Positions 12,425-24,640 are shown, counted from the first letter of the stretch. The stretch: DNA of 64,000 bases from Bicyclus anynana (GCF_947172395.1 NC_069095.1:10787321-10851320), one strand, 5' to 3'. The notes: a model not told the origin generated them from the sequence alone. Numbers and translations are program-made.

Positions 12425-12575
12425 CAGATAGAGCGCACGAAACACGACGGTGTCGTAGCCGCTCCAAATACAAAATTCAAAAACTAATACATTCTCGAGT
12501 ACTGACTCAAATCGAGTCACATCAGTATTATTCAAGATAAATGGCGTCATAACTCTATGAATATTTTAAAAACTG
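12425..12575. repeat. Dispersed repeat, second copy of 1888-2043
   Basis: Same orientation as the copy in LETM1 intron 6. The aacacgacggtgtcgta block and tattttaaaaactgtt block are the best-conserved parts. Confidence 0.7.
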
Positions 12576-12793
12576 TTCACAAAAAGTAAAGAAATAGGAA
12601 AGAGTATTTATTTATTGGTAATTATTGAATATTATATTATTTTAGGTAGGTTGTTGGTAAATTTTGAAATACAAATTATGAAAAAAGTTTCTGTATGCAA
12701 ATGTCAAGGAGACGCGTGACGTTTGGAGGTTTTTATGGGTTTCATCGGCTTCACCACACTGCTTGTAAACACTCATTCTGGATTTATTCTTCA

Positions 12794-13085
12794 CTAGCGG
12801 ACGCCCGCGACTTCATCCGCGTGGAATCCAGTTTTTCACAAATCCCGCGGGAACCATGGATTTTTCCGGGATAAAAAGAAACCTATGTGTTAATCCAGAG
12901 TAAAATCTATTTCCATTCCAAATTTCAGCCTAATCTCCACCTATGTCAAAATCCGTCCAGCCGTTTGAGCTGTAGGACGTGCTAAAGAAATGGACATACA
13001 CACACACATACAAACATACACACATGAAGGTATACATACGCTCGAAAAACATTACTCTCCTTCTGACGCAGTCGGGTAAAAATTA
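12794..13085 (+). mobile_element. RTE-like tail copy
   Basis: Begins ctagcggacgcccgcgac and keeps the cgcgggaaccatggatt and ccgggataaaaag blocks. The right end carries acacacacatacaaacataca rather than the usual attagta end. Confidence 0.7.
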
Positions 13086-13137
13086 CGTATCAACTTGACA
13101 AACCTTTATAAAATTAAGTCCCGAATTGAATTTACGA

Positions 13138-13202
13138 AAATTATTTGGTTTAAAAAGTGAGCTATATATTAAATATAGCTCACTTTTTAAACCAAATAAT
13201 TT
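13138..13202. repeat. Perfect 30-bp inverted repeat with 5-nt loop
   Basis: The left arm is 13138-13167 and the right arm 13173-13202, with loop attaa. No mismatches were found. It lies about 380 bp upstream of the REXO2 start codon. Confidence 0.9.
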
Positions 13203-13584
13203 ATGTATTTAATGGGATTTGAGGAATGATGAAATAAATAGAAAAGTTATTTATTATATAATACGTCACATACTCATTACACGTAATACAGGTCTACTCT
13301 AAAGGTAATTACTCTGAGACTACATGTCAGTAACCGTATCATTCAATAATCTGTGATTGAATTAACTGTCCGTTGCTAGAACTTAGAGCCCTATAGCCAG
13401 TTTGTACAAAAAAAAAATCATTTGTCTTTGACCTTTGGGTTTTGTCCTCTTTGTTCAGTTTTTGTTTTTTTGTTGATCTGTATCCAAGTATTTATTAATC
13501 TGTGTCTGTGGTTTGTTGTCGAAGTGATAGTGAATTATTTGTTGTTGTAGGTTAGGAAAATTAAGGTAATACGTGTCTAAATCA

Positions 13585-16361
13585 ATGCCAATGATATTTT
13601 TTCGCCACAATCTAGCAACCTGGACAAAAGGTGTAGCAAATACGTTATTTAAACCAATTTGTAAGTATTAGTAATCCATTAGACTTAGTAATTTTAGGTT
13701 AGGAATCGGATGAAAAAGTTTTTTTTAGTTAGAGCTCAAGCCACAAAGAAGGAACAATTGCCCTTGTCTAAAATTAATTATCTTACATTGTATTATAATA
13801 ATTTATGTTAATAAATAGCTGATACTGTACCTTACACGTGACGTTACATTTAGTAAGACTAAAAAAATCCAAATAGGTCAAGATAAGGTTCGATATCGCT
13901 CCGCACGTAGAGGGGGAGGGGTTAGGGTTGGTGGGCTACTAATTCCACCACACGAAAATATTCATTTCGTGAGAAATAAAAAAAAAGCAATTTGCAGAAT
14001 AATGTACCTAAACAATACGATAACTTAAAAACTGCTAAATTTTCATGTAATTTCACAGATACATTTAAGCTTATTCTGAAGCAAGTTTCAGACTTCTGAA
14101 GTCTGAAACAATATGTAGAAAAAGTCCTGCAAAAAAATCTCAAAGTCGCCCATTGTCTATATGTATTATAAACTGTTCTTTTATTCGTATAATGTAAAAT
14201 GTTTGTCAAATATAAAATTTGGTTTAGTTAGAACATAAAAACCTTGGTGTTTAGGTAAATAACCTAAAGTTAGGTCATGAATAGGTATTGGCTTTTAAAG
14301 TAACAGTAATCATTTATAGCCCCAATAGCTCTACAGTATAGTGCCAGACTCATCATCATTATCATCAAAAGGTATCATCATCATCATCATGGTACAATCG
14401 CCATCCTGTTCTAAACACAGTCTGTTCTGATAACTTGGAATATTATTCATAATTTAAAGATAATATGACAAATATTGTTTTAAAAAGAAATAAAAATATC
14501 TACATTGTATTGTACTAATAAAGGATGTTATTTATTTATAGTTTGTTATATTATGAGCTGTGATAGCCCAGTGGATATGACCTCTGCCTCTGATTCCAGA
14601 GGATGTGGATTCAAATCCGGTCTGGGGCATGCACTTCCAACTTTTCAGTTGTGTGCATTTTAAGAAATTAAATATTATCACGTGTCTCAAACTGTGAAGG
14701 AAAACATTGTAAGGAAACCTGCATACCAGAGAATTTCTTGAATCTTCTATTGGCCTAACCCCTCTCACTTTGAGAGGAGACTCGAGCTCAGCAGTGAGCC
14801 GAATATGGGTTGATAACAAGCAATTATTATTTATCAATTAAAACACTGTTTATGTTATTTATGTTCTCAGTGCATCATCAAGTAAAACTAAGCATCAAAA
14901 CTGCTCCAGAAATGGCACCAAGCCCAGCCAAAAGGATAGTGTGGGTAGACTTAGAAATGACTGGTTTAAATGTGGAAGTTGATCAAATCCTGGAGATAGC
15001 CTGCTTGGTTACTGACGCAGACCTGAACATAGTGGCGACTGGACCTAATATTATAATACATCATCCAGAAGAAATATTGAGTAACATGAACCAGTGGTGC
15101 ATTACTCAACATGGTGAGGTAATTTTTTCAAAATTCAAAACAATTTTAGTCAGTTTGATGTATCATTTATTTGATTATTAACTTCATCACACATGGCCAC
15201 ACTCCTTTCTTTATAGAACTTCAAGCTTAGACTACTCACACTACTTCAATGCAAGTTGGCAGGCTACATAATATAAATAGTTCATAGATCTTCTTCTTCT
15301 TGTTCTTTCCTGGGCCTTTTCCTCATGGAGTTGGCTGGGGATCCAATGTGTGCTTCCTCTTCTCCGACACTCAACAGTCTTCCCTTGGTATCCCATCCCA
15401 ATAGTTCATAGATATGAGTAGATATAATCTTTTAATGCACACAGAAGTCTAAATACTGTTAAAATATGAAGAAAAACATACAGAAAAAAAACTATCTAAA
15501 GCCTATAAGACCCTTTGTTTATAATTTAACTAGCTGTGCGGCGACTTAGAATTCCACCGATGAAATCGCGCGCAGACTATACTACAGCTTTTCTTGATGA
15601 ATACTGTTTACCAACAAACAAAATTATTGTATAAATCAATAGTCATTTCACACCTAATAATAATTGAAGTTAACTTGTTCTTAAATTAATGAAAATAAAT
15701 TTGATTAATAAGCTTGGAACAATTAAATATGGTTAATATATTTTATATAACATTTTATAAACAAACCATACATAATTTAAAATAAATAAGTTATGAAATG
15801 ACATGCGTTTTCAACCTTCATTTCTAATTTATTTGTTGGTACAGTATTCATCTAGAAAGGCTAAAGTGTAGTATTGTATATGAACATTAATAAATACATA
15901 TTTTATTGTATTAAAAATATTATTTTTTTTTTGTTAAAAATTACTTGATTCAGCCTCTAAGGATTTCAATTAAGCTTTAAAGTCGATAATTTTATTCTTA
16001 TGGTCCTTTTCAGAGTGGCCTGACTGATGCATGCCGAGAATCCAATGTCTCTGTAACAGAAGCCGAGAATCAGATACTCGCCTTTGTTAAGGCGCATGTG
16101 CCTGAAAATAAATGCAGTTTAGGAGGTAACAGCATATACATGGATAGACTGTTCATACAAAAGTACATGCCCAAGTTGAACAACTATTTGCATTATAGAA
16201 TCATTGATGTCAGCACAATAAAGGAGTTGGCCAGACGTTGGTATCCCAAAGAGTATTCCAGACAGCCGCGGAAGAAGTTTGAGCACAGATGTCTAAGTGA
16301 CATAATAGAAAGTATAGAGGAACTGAAATATTATAAGCAGCATATATTTAAAACTGTATGA
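13585..16361 (+). CDS. REXO2: Oligoribonuclease / small-RNA exonuclease REXO2, complete, 3 exons
   Basis: Exons are 13585-13660, 14871-15118 and 16014-16361 (stop TGA), all GT-AG with consistent phase; 223 aa. The enzyme is a DEDDh 3'-5' exonuclease that degrades di- to oligoribonucleotides in mitochondria and cytosol (family knowledge). Visible motifs: ExoI WVDLEMTGL with the D-x-E pair, ExoII in NSIYMDRLFIQKY, and ExoIII YRIIDVSTIKEL, followed by HRCLSDIIESIEEL with the catalytic His and Asp. Residues 1-40 from exon 1 and the start of exon 2 (MPMIFFRHNLATW...) are basic and hydrophobic, consistent with a mitochondrial targeting peptide. An internal Met (MAPSPAKRIVW) in exon 2 could start a shorter cytosolic form. 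Intron 1 carries a SINE and intron 2 a palindromic MITE. Confidence 0.96.
14555..14817 (+). mobile_element. tRNA-derived SINE (family A) in REXO2 intron 1
   Basis: Nearly full length, from gctgtgatagcccagtgg to gaatatgggttgataa. It ends about 50 bp before the exon-2 acceptor. Confidence 0.85.
15570..15885. mobile_element. Palindromic MITE in REXO2 intron 2
   Basis: The arms are inverted copies: ctatactacagcttttc...gatgaatactgt on the left pairs with the complement of acagtattcatctagaaag...gtagta on the right. A related copy at 50085-50260 is cut by the assembly gap. Confidence 0.75.
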
Positions 16362-16484
16362 TATGGCTCTGAGCTTTAGTAGTCCTAAGTTTTGTTACTG
16401 TATTTACTATTTAAAGTACTTCTTATATTGATCTAAGATCCGGCGTTAAGATTTATATCTATACTTACTTATAATAATTATTAT

Positions 16485-16490
16485 AATAAA
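16485..16490 (+). terminator. Candidate REXO2 poly(A) signal
   Basis: An AATAAA-type signal in ttataataaact lies about 125 nt after the stop and just before an RTE-like repeat. Confidence 0.5.
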
Positions 16491-16491
16491 C

Positions 16492-16640
16492 TAGCGGACC
16501 CGGTCAAGCTTCGCTTTAACTTTTATGAACTTCTTCCATACCCTTACCTACCTACTCCAACCTACCCTACCCTACCTCTACCCTATCCCCACCCTACCCC
16601 TACCCTACACCTACCTTACTCCTACCCCTACCCTATACAT
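16492..16640 (+). mobile_element. RTE-like tail with TACCCC-type array
   Basis: Starts ctagcggacccggtcaagc, then runs into degenerate ctaccctacccctacc repeats (about 16548-16635). Similar arrays are at 21275, 31790, 38165 and 53040. Confidence 0.7.
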
Positions 16641-16843
16641 ATTAAAATCAAAAATTAAATTATGAATAGTTTGTATGGAAGTATAAAGTTTTTTAGTCTT
16701 TTTATATTTTTCTCCCCATAAAAACCATCTTAGAACTACAACGAACATTTAAAAAAAATAATTGGCCAAATTGGTCCAGGGTTATTGAGTTATGCGCTTA
16801 CCAACGCATTTTGCGATTCATTTTTATATTATAGATATAACTA

Positions 16844-17150
16844 TCAGGGGGTGATTAGTGATTGATACTGATGCCAAAAATGCAATCAGTAAAATTTTTG
16901 TCTGTCTGTCTGTATGTTTGTTATAGAAACAAAAACTACTTGACAGATTTTAATTAAACTTAGTGTAATTATTCTTCATACTCCTGGACATGTTATAGTT
17001 TACTTTTCATCACGCTACGATCAATAGGAGCAGAACAGTGAAGGGAAATGTCGGGAAAACGGGAGAAGTTACTTCATTTTTACAGATATACTACTGTAAG
17101 AGCTGGATTAAAGAGGTCTTATGGCGGAAGAAGTCACGGGCGTCCACTAG
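16844..17150 (+). mobile_element. Repeat family 'tcagggggtgattagtgat', copy 1
   Basis: Shares ctatcagggggtgattagtgat, atgccaaaaatgcaatcag, the gtctgtctgtatgtt block and taggagcagaacagtgaag with 20495-20860 (+) and 28296-28665 (-). Family unassigned; the end next to the (TGTC) tract is variable. Confidence 0.7.
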
Positions 17151-17608
17151 TACCCTCATAAATCTTAGAAAGATATGCCGGATCTCGTACTATACTCCGC
17201 GCCACGAAACAAGTCCCGTAGACGCGACGCTAATGTCTTAATGGCGCTCATTGTAATCTGTGTAAGGCGCTGTCAATTTTATTTCATGTTTTAGCCTCGG
17301 GACTTCTTTCGTGGCGTGGAGTCTATAAACTTATTTAGTTGAATATTTAATTATAAGTTTATTGTATTATAATGTTGTACTGAATATTATTATGATGTTT
17401 GAATTTTTTTTATTGGTTAATAAGGCGAACGTTTGATGGAAAGCTATGATTGAGTAGACAAAGGCTAAGATGGGACACATTTTCCTAAAAAATGCCTATT
17501 TGCGATTGCCTTGAATGTGTTAATTTTGTAGTTAACAGGAAATATCATCAATTTATATAAATAAAACTTAATTGTCTGTGAAATCAAAATACTGTTATAA
17601 AAGTACTA

Positions 17609-17790
17609 GTAGACGCCGCGCGGTTTTACCCGCGTGGTTCCCATTCCCGATAATATACCTATAGCCTATAGCCTTCCTCGATAAATGGGCTATCTAACAC
17701 TGAAAGAATTTTTCTAATCGGACCAGAAGTTCCTGAGATTATCGCGTTAAATCAAACAAACTCTTCAGCTTTATAATATTAGTATAGATA
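17609..17790 (+). mobile_element. RTE-like tail fragment
   Basis: Contains gacgccgcgcggttttaccc, ttcctcgataaatgggctat and ttataatattagtatagat. Confidence 0.65.
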
Positions 17791-18344
17791 ATAGTACCTG
17801 AATCTAAAATACAAACAACCTTATCTAAAAATTTTGTCTGTCTGTCTTTCTGTTTGTCCGAGCTAATGTTTGGAACAGCTGAACCTTTTTTAATAGGACT
17901 TTCACTGGAAGATAGAGGCTACTTTTAATCTGGGAAAAATCTATAGTTTCTGCGGAATTTGTGTAAAGCTGAATTTATCTGAGGCATCCACTTCAATTAT
18001 AATATGAAAACTTGGTATTTATACAAAAAAAAACATACACATAAAACCTACACCTTATTGGAAGCTGGTTATATAGATACCTAGTTTAGTTTTATTCAAG
18101 GTAAAGGGTATTGTATTCATCATATTTGCAAATCAAATAGGGGTGGGTGCAAAGATTTTATACTATAGATATGTCACTAGCGCGTCGGAACTGAGGCGAT
18201 CAAAAGTGGCTAATTGTCTTAATTTCATTTAGTCGCATTGTAAACGACGAAAGTTAATTAAACAAATAATACCTAAAAGATTTAGGTATTAATTGTTTAA
18301 ATGTCGAGTTGAGTGTTCAGGAAGTGAAAAAACTATATACAGGC

Positions 18345-18815
18345 TGCTCGGGAGTTTTTCTCATAACTTCATGGTGTTGACGAGTCCATATACAGGAGCC
18401 GAACTGCATAACTAATAATATATAACTAAAAAAAATTACATTTTCATACAAAGTACCTAATTCAAATAATTCCGACTATCCATTTAATGTAATGTTTGTA
18501 GCCTTTATCTATTCTTGCATTTTAAAATACTTAATCGTAGTGGTAAGACTGTCGATATCGACGAGATACTACCACTGGCACTCTGCACTTCACTAGTAAG
18601 CTACTTCATGATATTTATCAATGGATATGTTTGGCTAGGTCATAATGTAAGGATGCGATAAGACACAATTTAAGATCTATTTAAAAAAAAGAAATATTTT
18701 TTACTCCGAAACTATTCAGTTTAGAATACATGTTCCTGGGACATTTTTAATTAATTTTCCTTAAAGAATATAACCCTAGAGTTATGGGAAATACTCCCGA
18801 GCACCCTGTATACAA
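18345..18815. mobile_element. Non-autonomous DNA transposon with ~30-bp terminal inverted repeats
   Basis: The left end tacaggctgctcgggag... is the inverse of the right end ...ctcccgagcaccctgta. A second copy in the opposite orientation is at 36474-36918. No transposase frame is visible inside. Superfamily unassigned. Confidence 0.8.
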
Positions 18816-18885
18816 AAATATATAATTTAAGTTTTTGAAAATTGTGCATGTGTGTAGACAGCTAAGTACATTCGGATCACTTTTT

Positions 18886-19201
18886 TTTATTCTTTTACAA
18901 GTAAGCCCTTGACTACAATCTCACCTGATTGTAAGTGATGATGCAATCTATGATGGTTAACTTGTTAGGAGGAAGATGAAAATCCACACTCCTTTCGGTT
19001 TCTACACGGCATCGTACCGGAACGCTAAATCGCTTGGCGGTACGTCTTTGCCGGTAGGGTGGTAACTAGCCACGGCCGGAGCCTTCCACCAGCCAGACCT
19101 GGACCAATTAAGAAAACATCAATCGGCCCAGCCGGTGATCGAACCCAGGACCTCCGTTTTGTAAATCCACCGCGCATACCACTGCGTCACGGAGGTCGTC
19201 A
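18886..19201 (-). mobile_element. tRNA-derived SINE (family B)
   Basis: Full-length copy with head at the right end (ccgtgacgcagtggtatgcg on the minus strand) and an A/T tail at the left. Confidence 0.85.
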
Positions 19202-19518
19202 TAATTTTTTGTAGGCATGTAACATGTCTATGGTAGAAAATCTTTGGGTGGGTGCGTGGAGGTTTCATAGGACCCCAACCTCTGATTAATTAATGGGTCC
19301 GCTGGCGATCAAAGGATTTCATGCCTATCTGTTGGTGATCAGTGAGTTTTTCTTGCTCAATGAATATTTACGCGACATCAATTCACGTAAAAGCAACCGA
19401 TAAAGGTTTAGAACCCTCTTACGTCTTATTGATGGACAAAAGGTCAGAGTATGACAATAATAATAAAATACTCCGGTATTTTCGGAGTTTGACGACTTGC
19501 TAACTTGGATGGATTTAG

Positions 19519-19600
19519 TTTATTTATGTCAAAAGTCAAAATTCATTTATTTCAATTAGGCTTAGTTTACAAGCATTTTTGAAAGGTCAAGATTATGTTA
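19519..19600 (-). mobile_element. LINE 3'-end fragment
   Basis: Minus-strand match to the end seen at 24395-24640 (cttgtaaactgagcct...aaataaatga). Confidence 0.55.
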
Positions 19601-19759
19601 TAATTTAATTTAATCTAATGGTGGTAATAATGGTCGAAAACTTAAAACTAAAGTTATGTTTACAAACTCAGTCAAGGTTTTTTTTTTGTTTACCACCATT
19701 TTACAAACTTATATAAAACTAAGCACACAGTCGTATATTGCTGTTTAACACCAAGCTTG

Positions 19760-19955
19760 ACTTGCAGTCGCCCCGCGGTTTCACCCGCGTAATTTCCGTT
19801 ACCGTGTGAATACGGGGATAAAACATAGCCAATGACGCTCGCAAATAACGTCGCTTTCTATTGGTAGAAGAATTTTTAAAATCTGTTTAGTAGATCCAGA
19901 GATTACCCCGTGTAACATCACAAACTTTACCTCTATAATATTAGTATAGATTTAC
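19760..19955 (+). mobile_element. RTE-like tail fragment
   Basis: Has gcccgcggtttcaccc-like start (cagtcgccccgcggtttc), gaatacggggataaaacata and tctataatattagtatag. Closely related to 31510-31705. Confidence 0.6.
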
Positions 19956-20023
19956 TGGTGGATCCAGCTATACGTTATCACCATAGTTATCAGCCTATTC
20001 AAACGGCTCATTACAGGGCTAGG

Positions 20024-20222
20024 GCCTGTAGCCCTCGTCGATTCTGTTTCTATAAACGCTAACGCTTCGAAAACTAGAAAAATGTATGGAAATGATAGAT
20101 CCGATCGACAACTTGATCACGTGATCTGTCGATGGCAAATGTCATTCCCATACATTTTTGAATTGTCGAAGCGTTTACGATCGTAGAAAGAGAATCGTCG
20201 TACCACTTGGCTACAGACCCAT
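20024..20222. mobile_element. Palindromic MITE with gggcctgtagcc ends
   Basis: The left arm (gggcctgtagccctcgtcga...) is mirrored by the right arm ending ttggctacagaccca. Internal segments around aaatgtatggaaatga and tcattcccatacattt also pair. A shorter internally deleted copy is at 29528-29668. Confidence 0.75.
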
Positions 20223-20367
20223 GCCTCCTTCCTTATAGGTAAGGCTTTCATCCATATTCGCGGTTTCTGTATTCGCGAAGTAGAGAACGTATCCCCGCAA
20301 ATGATGGACTTTTACTGTACGTTAAAAATATGTTGCGAGTAGTAATAATGGTTAATAACTGCTTGAC

Positions 20368-20600
20368 CAGGAAAGGAGATCATTCACGCTCCATACATTT
20401 CTGGGTTCTTTTTTGAAAGTGCCGGCCAACAAAAAAAAATGGCACGACTCGTTAGAATTAGCCATTTGGAGCAATAGCTAATCTATACTTATAATAAATC
20501 TCTAGAGAGGTCAATTCTGTACATGAAATATATTTCCAAAATAACTATCAGGGGGTGATTAGTGATCGATACTGATGCCAAAAATGCAATCAGTAAAATT

Positions 20601-20677
<77 letters not shown>

Positions 20678-21835
20678 ATGTTCTTTATAGAAACAAAAAC
20701 TACTCGACGGATTTTAACGAAACTTGGTACTATTATTCAATATACTCCTGGGCGGGTTATAGTATACTTTTCATTACGCTACGATTAATAGGAGCAGAGC
20801 AGTGAAGAGAAATGTTGAGAAAACGGGAGAAGTTACTCAATTTTTTAAGCTTCCGTCGCGTGTACAGCCTTAATGGTTAAAGCTACATAGAAATCATGTA
20901 TGACGGAAATGTTTTCCTTAAAATTATCTATAAAACACAACAGCATATATAAGTCTGTCTTTTATGGTTGACTCACAATAACACGTGTAACTCCTGATAG
21001 CTTAGCAGTTCGGAGCTTTCTAATTATATTTGTTTACTCTTATGTTTATAACACTCATCACTCATCCCTAATAAGAAAGATAACATTATTACCTATTCAA
21101 TAAAAAAAGAATCATAAAAATCGGTAAAGAAACACCAAAGTTATACATGAAATACGCTAAGCCATCGCGCGTGAATTCATGCTTTAAGGACTTTAAGGAT
21201 TATTTTTGTGTAATGGTTGCCGCGCTTGACACGACTCGCGGTGGGAGGAATAAATAAAGAAGTGCAGCCTTAATGAGTAGGGTAGGGGTAGGGCAGGGGT
21301 AGGGCAGGGGTAGGTAGAGTAGGAGTAGGGTAGGGGTAGGGTAGTGGTAGGGTAGGGGTAGGGTTGGGATAGGGTAGGGTAGGGGAAGGGTAGAGGTAGG
21401 TTAGGGTAGGGTAGGATAGGGGTAGTTGAAAGTTTACAACGACTTTCACGCGGACGAAGTCGCGGGCGTCCGCTAGTATGGCATAAAAGTTGTAGGAGGG
21501 CTCTGAACCAAGTTATACAGGTTCGACGATTTGTTATTTCCATACATTTTGTCGATTTTCAAAACTGGTACGTATCGTTAGAACTGCCCATTTGGAGCAA
21601 TAGTTAGTATGGCACAAAGATTGTATTTGTAGTTTATTTTTCTTAGCGGGCACTTTTAAAAGTTGACAAAATGTATGGAAATAACGAATCGTCAAACCTG
21701 TATAACTTGGTTCAGAGCCCTCCTACAACTTTTGTGCCATATTAGCTATTGCTCCAAATGATTAGTTCTACCGATTCGTGCCATTTTTGTTCGTTGGCCG
21801 GCACTTTCAAAAAGGGCCCAAAATGAATGATCTCT
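20368..21835. mobile_element. Foldback element split by nested insertions
   Basis: The outer arms 20368-20482 and 21740-21835 are inverted copies of each other (aagtgccggccaac..., gccatttggagcaatagct...). Between them sit the tcaggggg repeat (20495-20860), a TAGGGG-containing RTE-like tail (21268-21477) and a second palindrome (21477-21745) whose arms are about 85 bp (gttgtaggagggctctgaac...). Confidence 0.75.
20601..20668 (+). repeat. (TGTC)n microsatellite
   Basis: About 17 uninterrupted tetranucleotide units inside a mobile element; the copy at 16900 has only about three. Confidence 0.95.
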
Positions 21836-22179
21836 TTTTTAGGCAACCTAATCGCAATATATTTTTCAACATACTATTAATTTAGAGGGTCCCACCAAGA
21901 TATGCAATAACTGCATGTAGGTTAGGTGTGTTTATTTTCCTTCCCTATTTTATTCTTAGTCTAGGTCTAGGCTTTTATCATTAGTGGGGCCTGTCTTTTG
22001 TCTGTCATCAAGACGAGACTCGAGGTGAACAAAACAAACGGCACGAAGCTCAAGAATTATTTAGCGACTCGTATTGTTCTCTCTACTTTAGAACCGGCGC
22101 AGTAAGTAAACACTCATTAAAATCTAGAATGATGATTATTTATTTATGAATGGGATAATTAGAACGGAGTAAACAATAA

Positions 22180-22468
22180 GCCGTGATAGCCCAGTGGATA
22201 TGACCTCTGCTTCCGATTCAGGAGGATGTGGATTCGAGTCCGGTCCGGGGCATGCACCTCCAACTATTCAGTTGTGTGCATTTTAAGAAATTAAATATCA
22301 CGTGTCTCAAACGGTGAAGGAAAATATCGTGAGGAAACTTGAGAATTTTCTTAATTCTCTGCGTGTGTGAATTTGGCCAATCCCCCTTGGGTCAGCGTGG
22401 TGGACTTTTGGCCTAACCTCTCTTATTCTGAGTGGAAACTCGAGCTCAGCAGTGAGCTGAATATGGGC
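22180..22468 (+). mobile_element. tRNA-derived SINE (family A)
   Basis: From gccgtgatagcccagtgg to gagctgaatatggg. Nearly full length. Confidence 0.85.
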
Positions 22469-22525
22469 AGAACCATTAAATACGTAGGTATTTCGTTGTT
22501 AAAAGTATAGGTAGGGTTGACACTT

Positions 22526-22815
22526 TTTTTTATATATTCTTTACAAGTTAGCCCTTCCCTTGACTACAATCTTCTGATGGTAAGTGATGATGCAGTCTAA
22601 GATGGAAGCGGGCTCACTTGTTAGTAGGAGAATGAAAATCCACACCCCTTTCGGTTTCTACACGGCATCGTACCGGAACGCTAAATCGCTGAGCGGTACG
22701 TCTTTGCCGGTAGGGTGATAACTAGCCACGGCCGAAGCCTCCCACCAGCCAGACCTGGATCAATTAAGAAAATCTCAATCTGCCCAGCCGGGGATCAAAC
22801 CCAGGACCATCGTTT
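22526..22815 (-). mobile_element. tRNA-derived SINE (family B)
   Basis: The tail is at the left. The head at the right is truncated soon after box B (ggtttgatcccc on the minus strand). Confidence 0.8.
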
Positions 22816-23655
22816 TGTACAAGTATGTGCTTATCACTGTTAATATTACGAGTTTATATCATATATTTTTATCTCAATTAAATAACAGATGAGGGTATAT
22901 ATTTCACGCCGGATCTCGTACTATCTATGGTCTGGGTAAACATAGAGTAAACAGCCTATTGTCTCGCTCGTCAAGCCGTCATTCACAGTGAGAGTCTCTT
23001 GTGTTGGAGACGCTATTGACTGTTGACCGATATCATTATGCGAACAAAGGGATTCGCGGCAATATCTAAGCACTTATTTATACTTCTCTTGAACGACAAT
23101 CTATTTACCGTTTATGTATTTATAGGTATTGTATGTTCTCGACATGGATTTAAAAAGTTGGTGGTATTAAACCCTCGTGCCTCGGAGGGAATCTCAAACC
23201 GTTTTCCCGATCATTATCATTAACATCCATAGAGGAATTAGATATGGAGATGCATCGGACCCAAATTCTACAACAAAGCCTGTCGTTTTTTGAGGGGAAC
23301 GAGGTAAACTCACTTAACGAAATTATTTAACACCAATAAATATATCCTTCGTCCTTACACTACACACATTATATGTGTAGTTTTTTACTCAGACTAACGA
23401 TCACATCGCTTAGACTCGTTACACAGAATGTTCGATAACTTGATCGATGTTTTGCTATTCAGTCAGAAGAATCGATTCGTTTTTGATATACTTACATAAT
23501 GAAGTTAGAAATACATACTTACAAAGGAAACGTAACTTCATCTTTTAGTAAACTACAAGTTGTTGACAATTTTTTATGTCATGCAACTACACAAACCGGC
23601 GCCTGGGAGCACGAGCGAAACGGAACAATGAAACATTGATTCTATAGGAACGGTT

Positions 23656-23874
23656 TTATAAACGCGTTAGATCTTTGATCTTGTATAAGAGTATACTATG
23701 TGCCCCGCCTATTGCCACTTCAGCTTCGCGACTCTCGATCTCGACGATCTCCTCATTTCTGATTCGATCACGCAGAGGTACTTCGATCATAGCACGCGTT
23801 GAGCTATGTCTAAGCAAAAATTTTCGGGTCCTCTTCAATAGTTCCCTCCGCCAATCCGCCTTCAGCATCTGCAC
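23656..23874 (-). mobile_element. LINE reverse-transcriptase ORF fragment (RTE-like C-terminal part)
   Basis: A minus-strand frame containing RAMIEVPLRDRIRNEEI, a segment resembling the region downstream of the reverse transcriptase in lepidopteran RTE-like elements. It then loses resemblance, so this is a decayed remnant rather than a host gene. Confidence 0.55.
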
Positions 23875-24089
23875 TCCTCAGGATCCACCTGTGTCTATTA
23901 TCGTGCACGTCATACGGGCAATAAAATACTGCATACCTTAAGAATTGTTTTCTTAATTAATGCGTATTAAATGAAGATTTTCCCAGTTTGGTTATTTTGT
24001 CTTGATAGTGCGACAACCTTTGCATAAAACCAGACCAACCCTGAGTCAATTTAAAAATCTATGTACCTATTTAAAATCCCAAATTATTC

Positions 24090-24155
24090 GTAACCGGATA
24101 TCGAACCTAGGCTCTTGGTTATAAGGCGAAGCATTCCCAACGGTGCCAGAGAGAC
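24090..24155 (-). mobile_element. tRNA-like SINE head fragment
   Basis: On the minus strand it shows a box-A-like ggcaccgttgggaatgc and box-B-like taggttcgatatcc. Short and degraded. Confidence 0.4.
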
Positions 24156-24394
24156 CTTCAAAACGTTAAAGTAAAATTAATCATTAAATCTTATTAAATT
24201 TCTGAAATACCAAGGAAAAAGCCTTTGAATTAGGTAAATTAGATTAAAAAGGAAATGTTATTTGTTCGTAACTAGGTTTAGTTATTTTATTTCGGTTTAA
24301 CACGAAATAAAACTATTCAATGGTAATGCTTGACCTTGTGACCTACAGGTTATTGTTCTGAATCATACTCAACAGGCGCTTTGCCGTTCGCTCC

Positions 24395-24640
24395 TGGTTA
24401 TGTTAGCCACACACGGTCCGATATACCCACATGCCGGCAGCGCTGCTTTTCTTCCCTTTTTACTTCCTTTTCCTAGAGTAAACCTGGTTGTTAGAGCAAC
24501 TGTAGAGTTTCTTGCCGGTAACTTCTCAGCAGAACCTGCCTTCTGAACCGGTGGTAGAATCTTTACAAATAGTCAACTGACGTGTCAAAAGTGCTTGTAA
24601 ACTGAGCCTACTTGAAATAAATGATTTTTGATTTTGAGAT
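24395..24640 (+). mobile_element. LINE 3'-end fragment (Jockey/CR1-like)
   Basis: Contains gtttcttgccggtaacttct, cagcagaacctgccttctga, accggtggtagaatc and an end aaataaatgatttttgattt, a widespread lepidopteran LINE 3' tail. A short piece of the same tail is at 4264-4300. Confidence 0.6.

Larger units (their letters stand above)
10486..13584. other. Divergent LETM1-REXO2 intergenic region
   Basis: 3.1 kb between the start codons of two divergent genes. It should hold both promoters, but no element can be assigned with confidence. It contains a 22-bp-arm hairpin (11016-11061), a piece of LINE-like coding sequence near 11140-11230, a 150-bp dispersed repeat (12425-12575), an RTE-like tail (12794-13085) and a 30-bp-arm hairpin (13138-13202). 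Confidence 0.6.
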
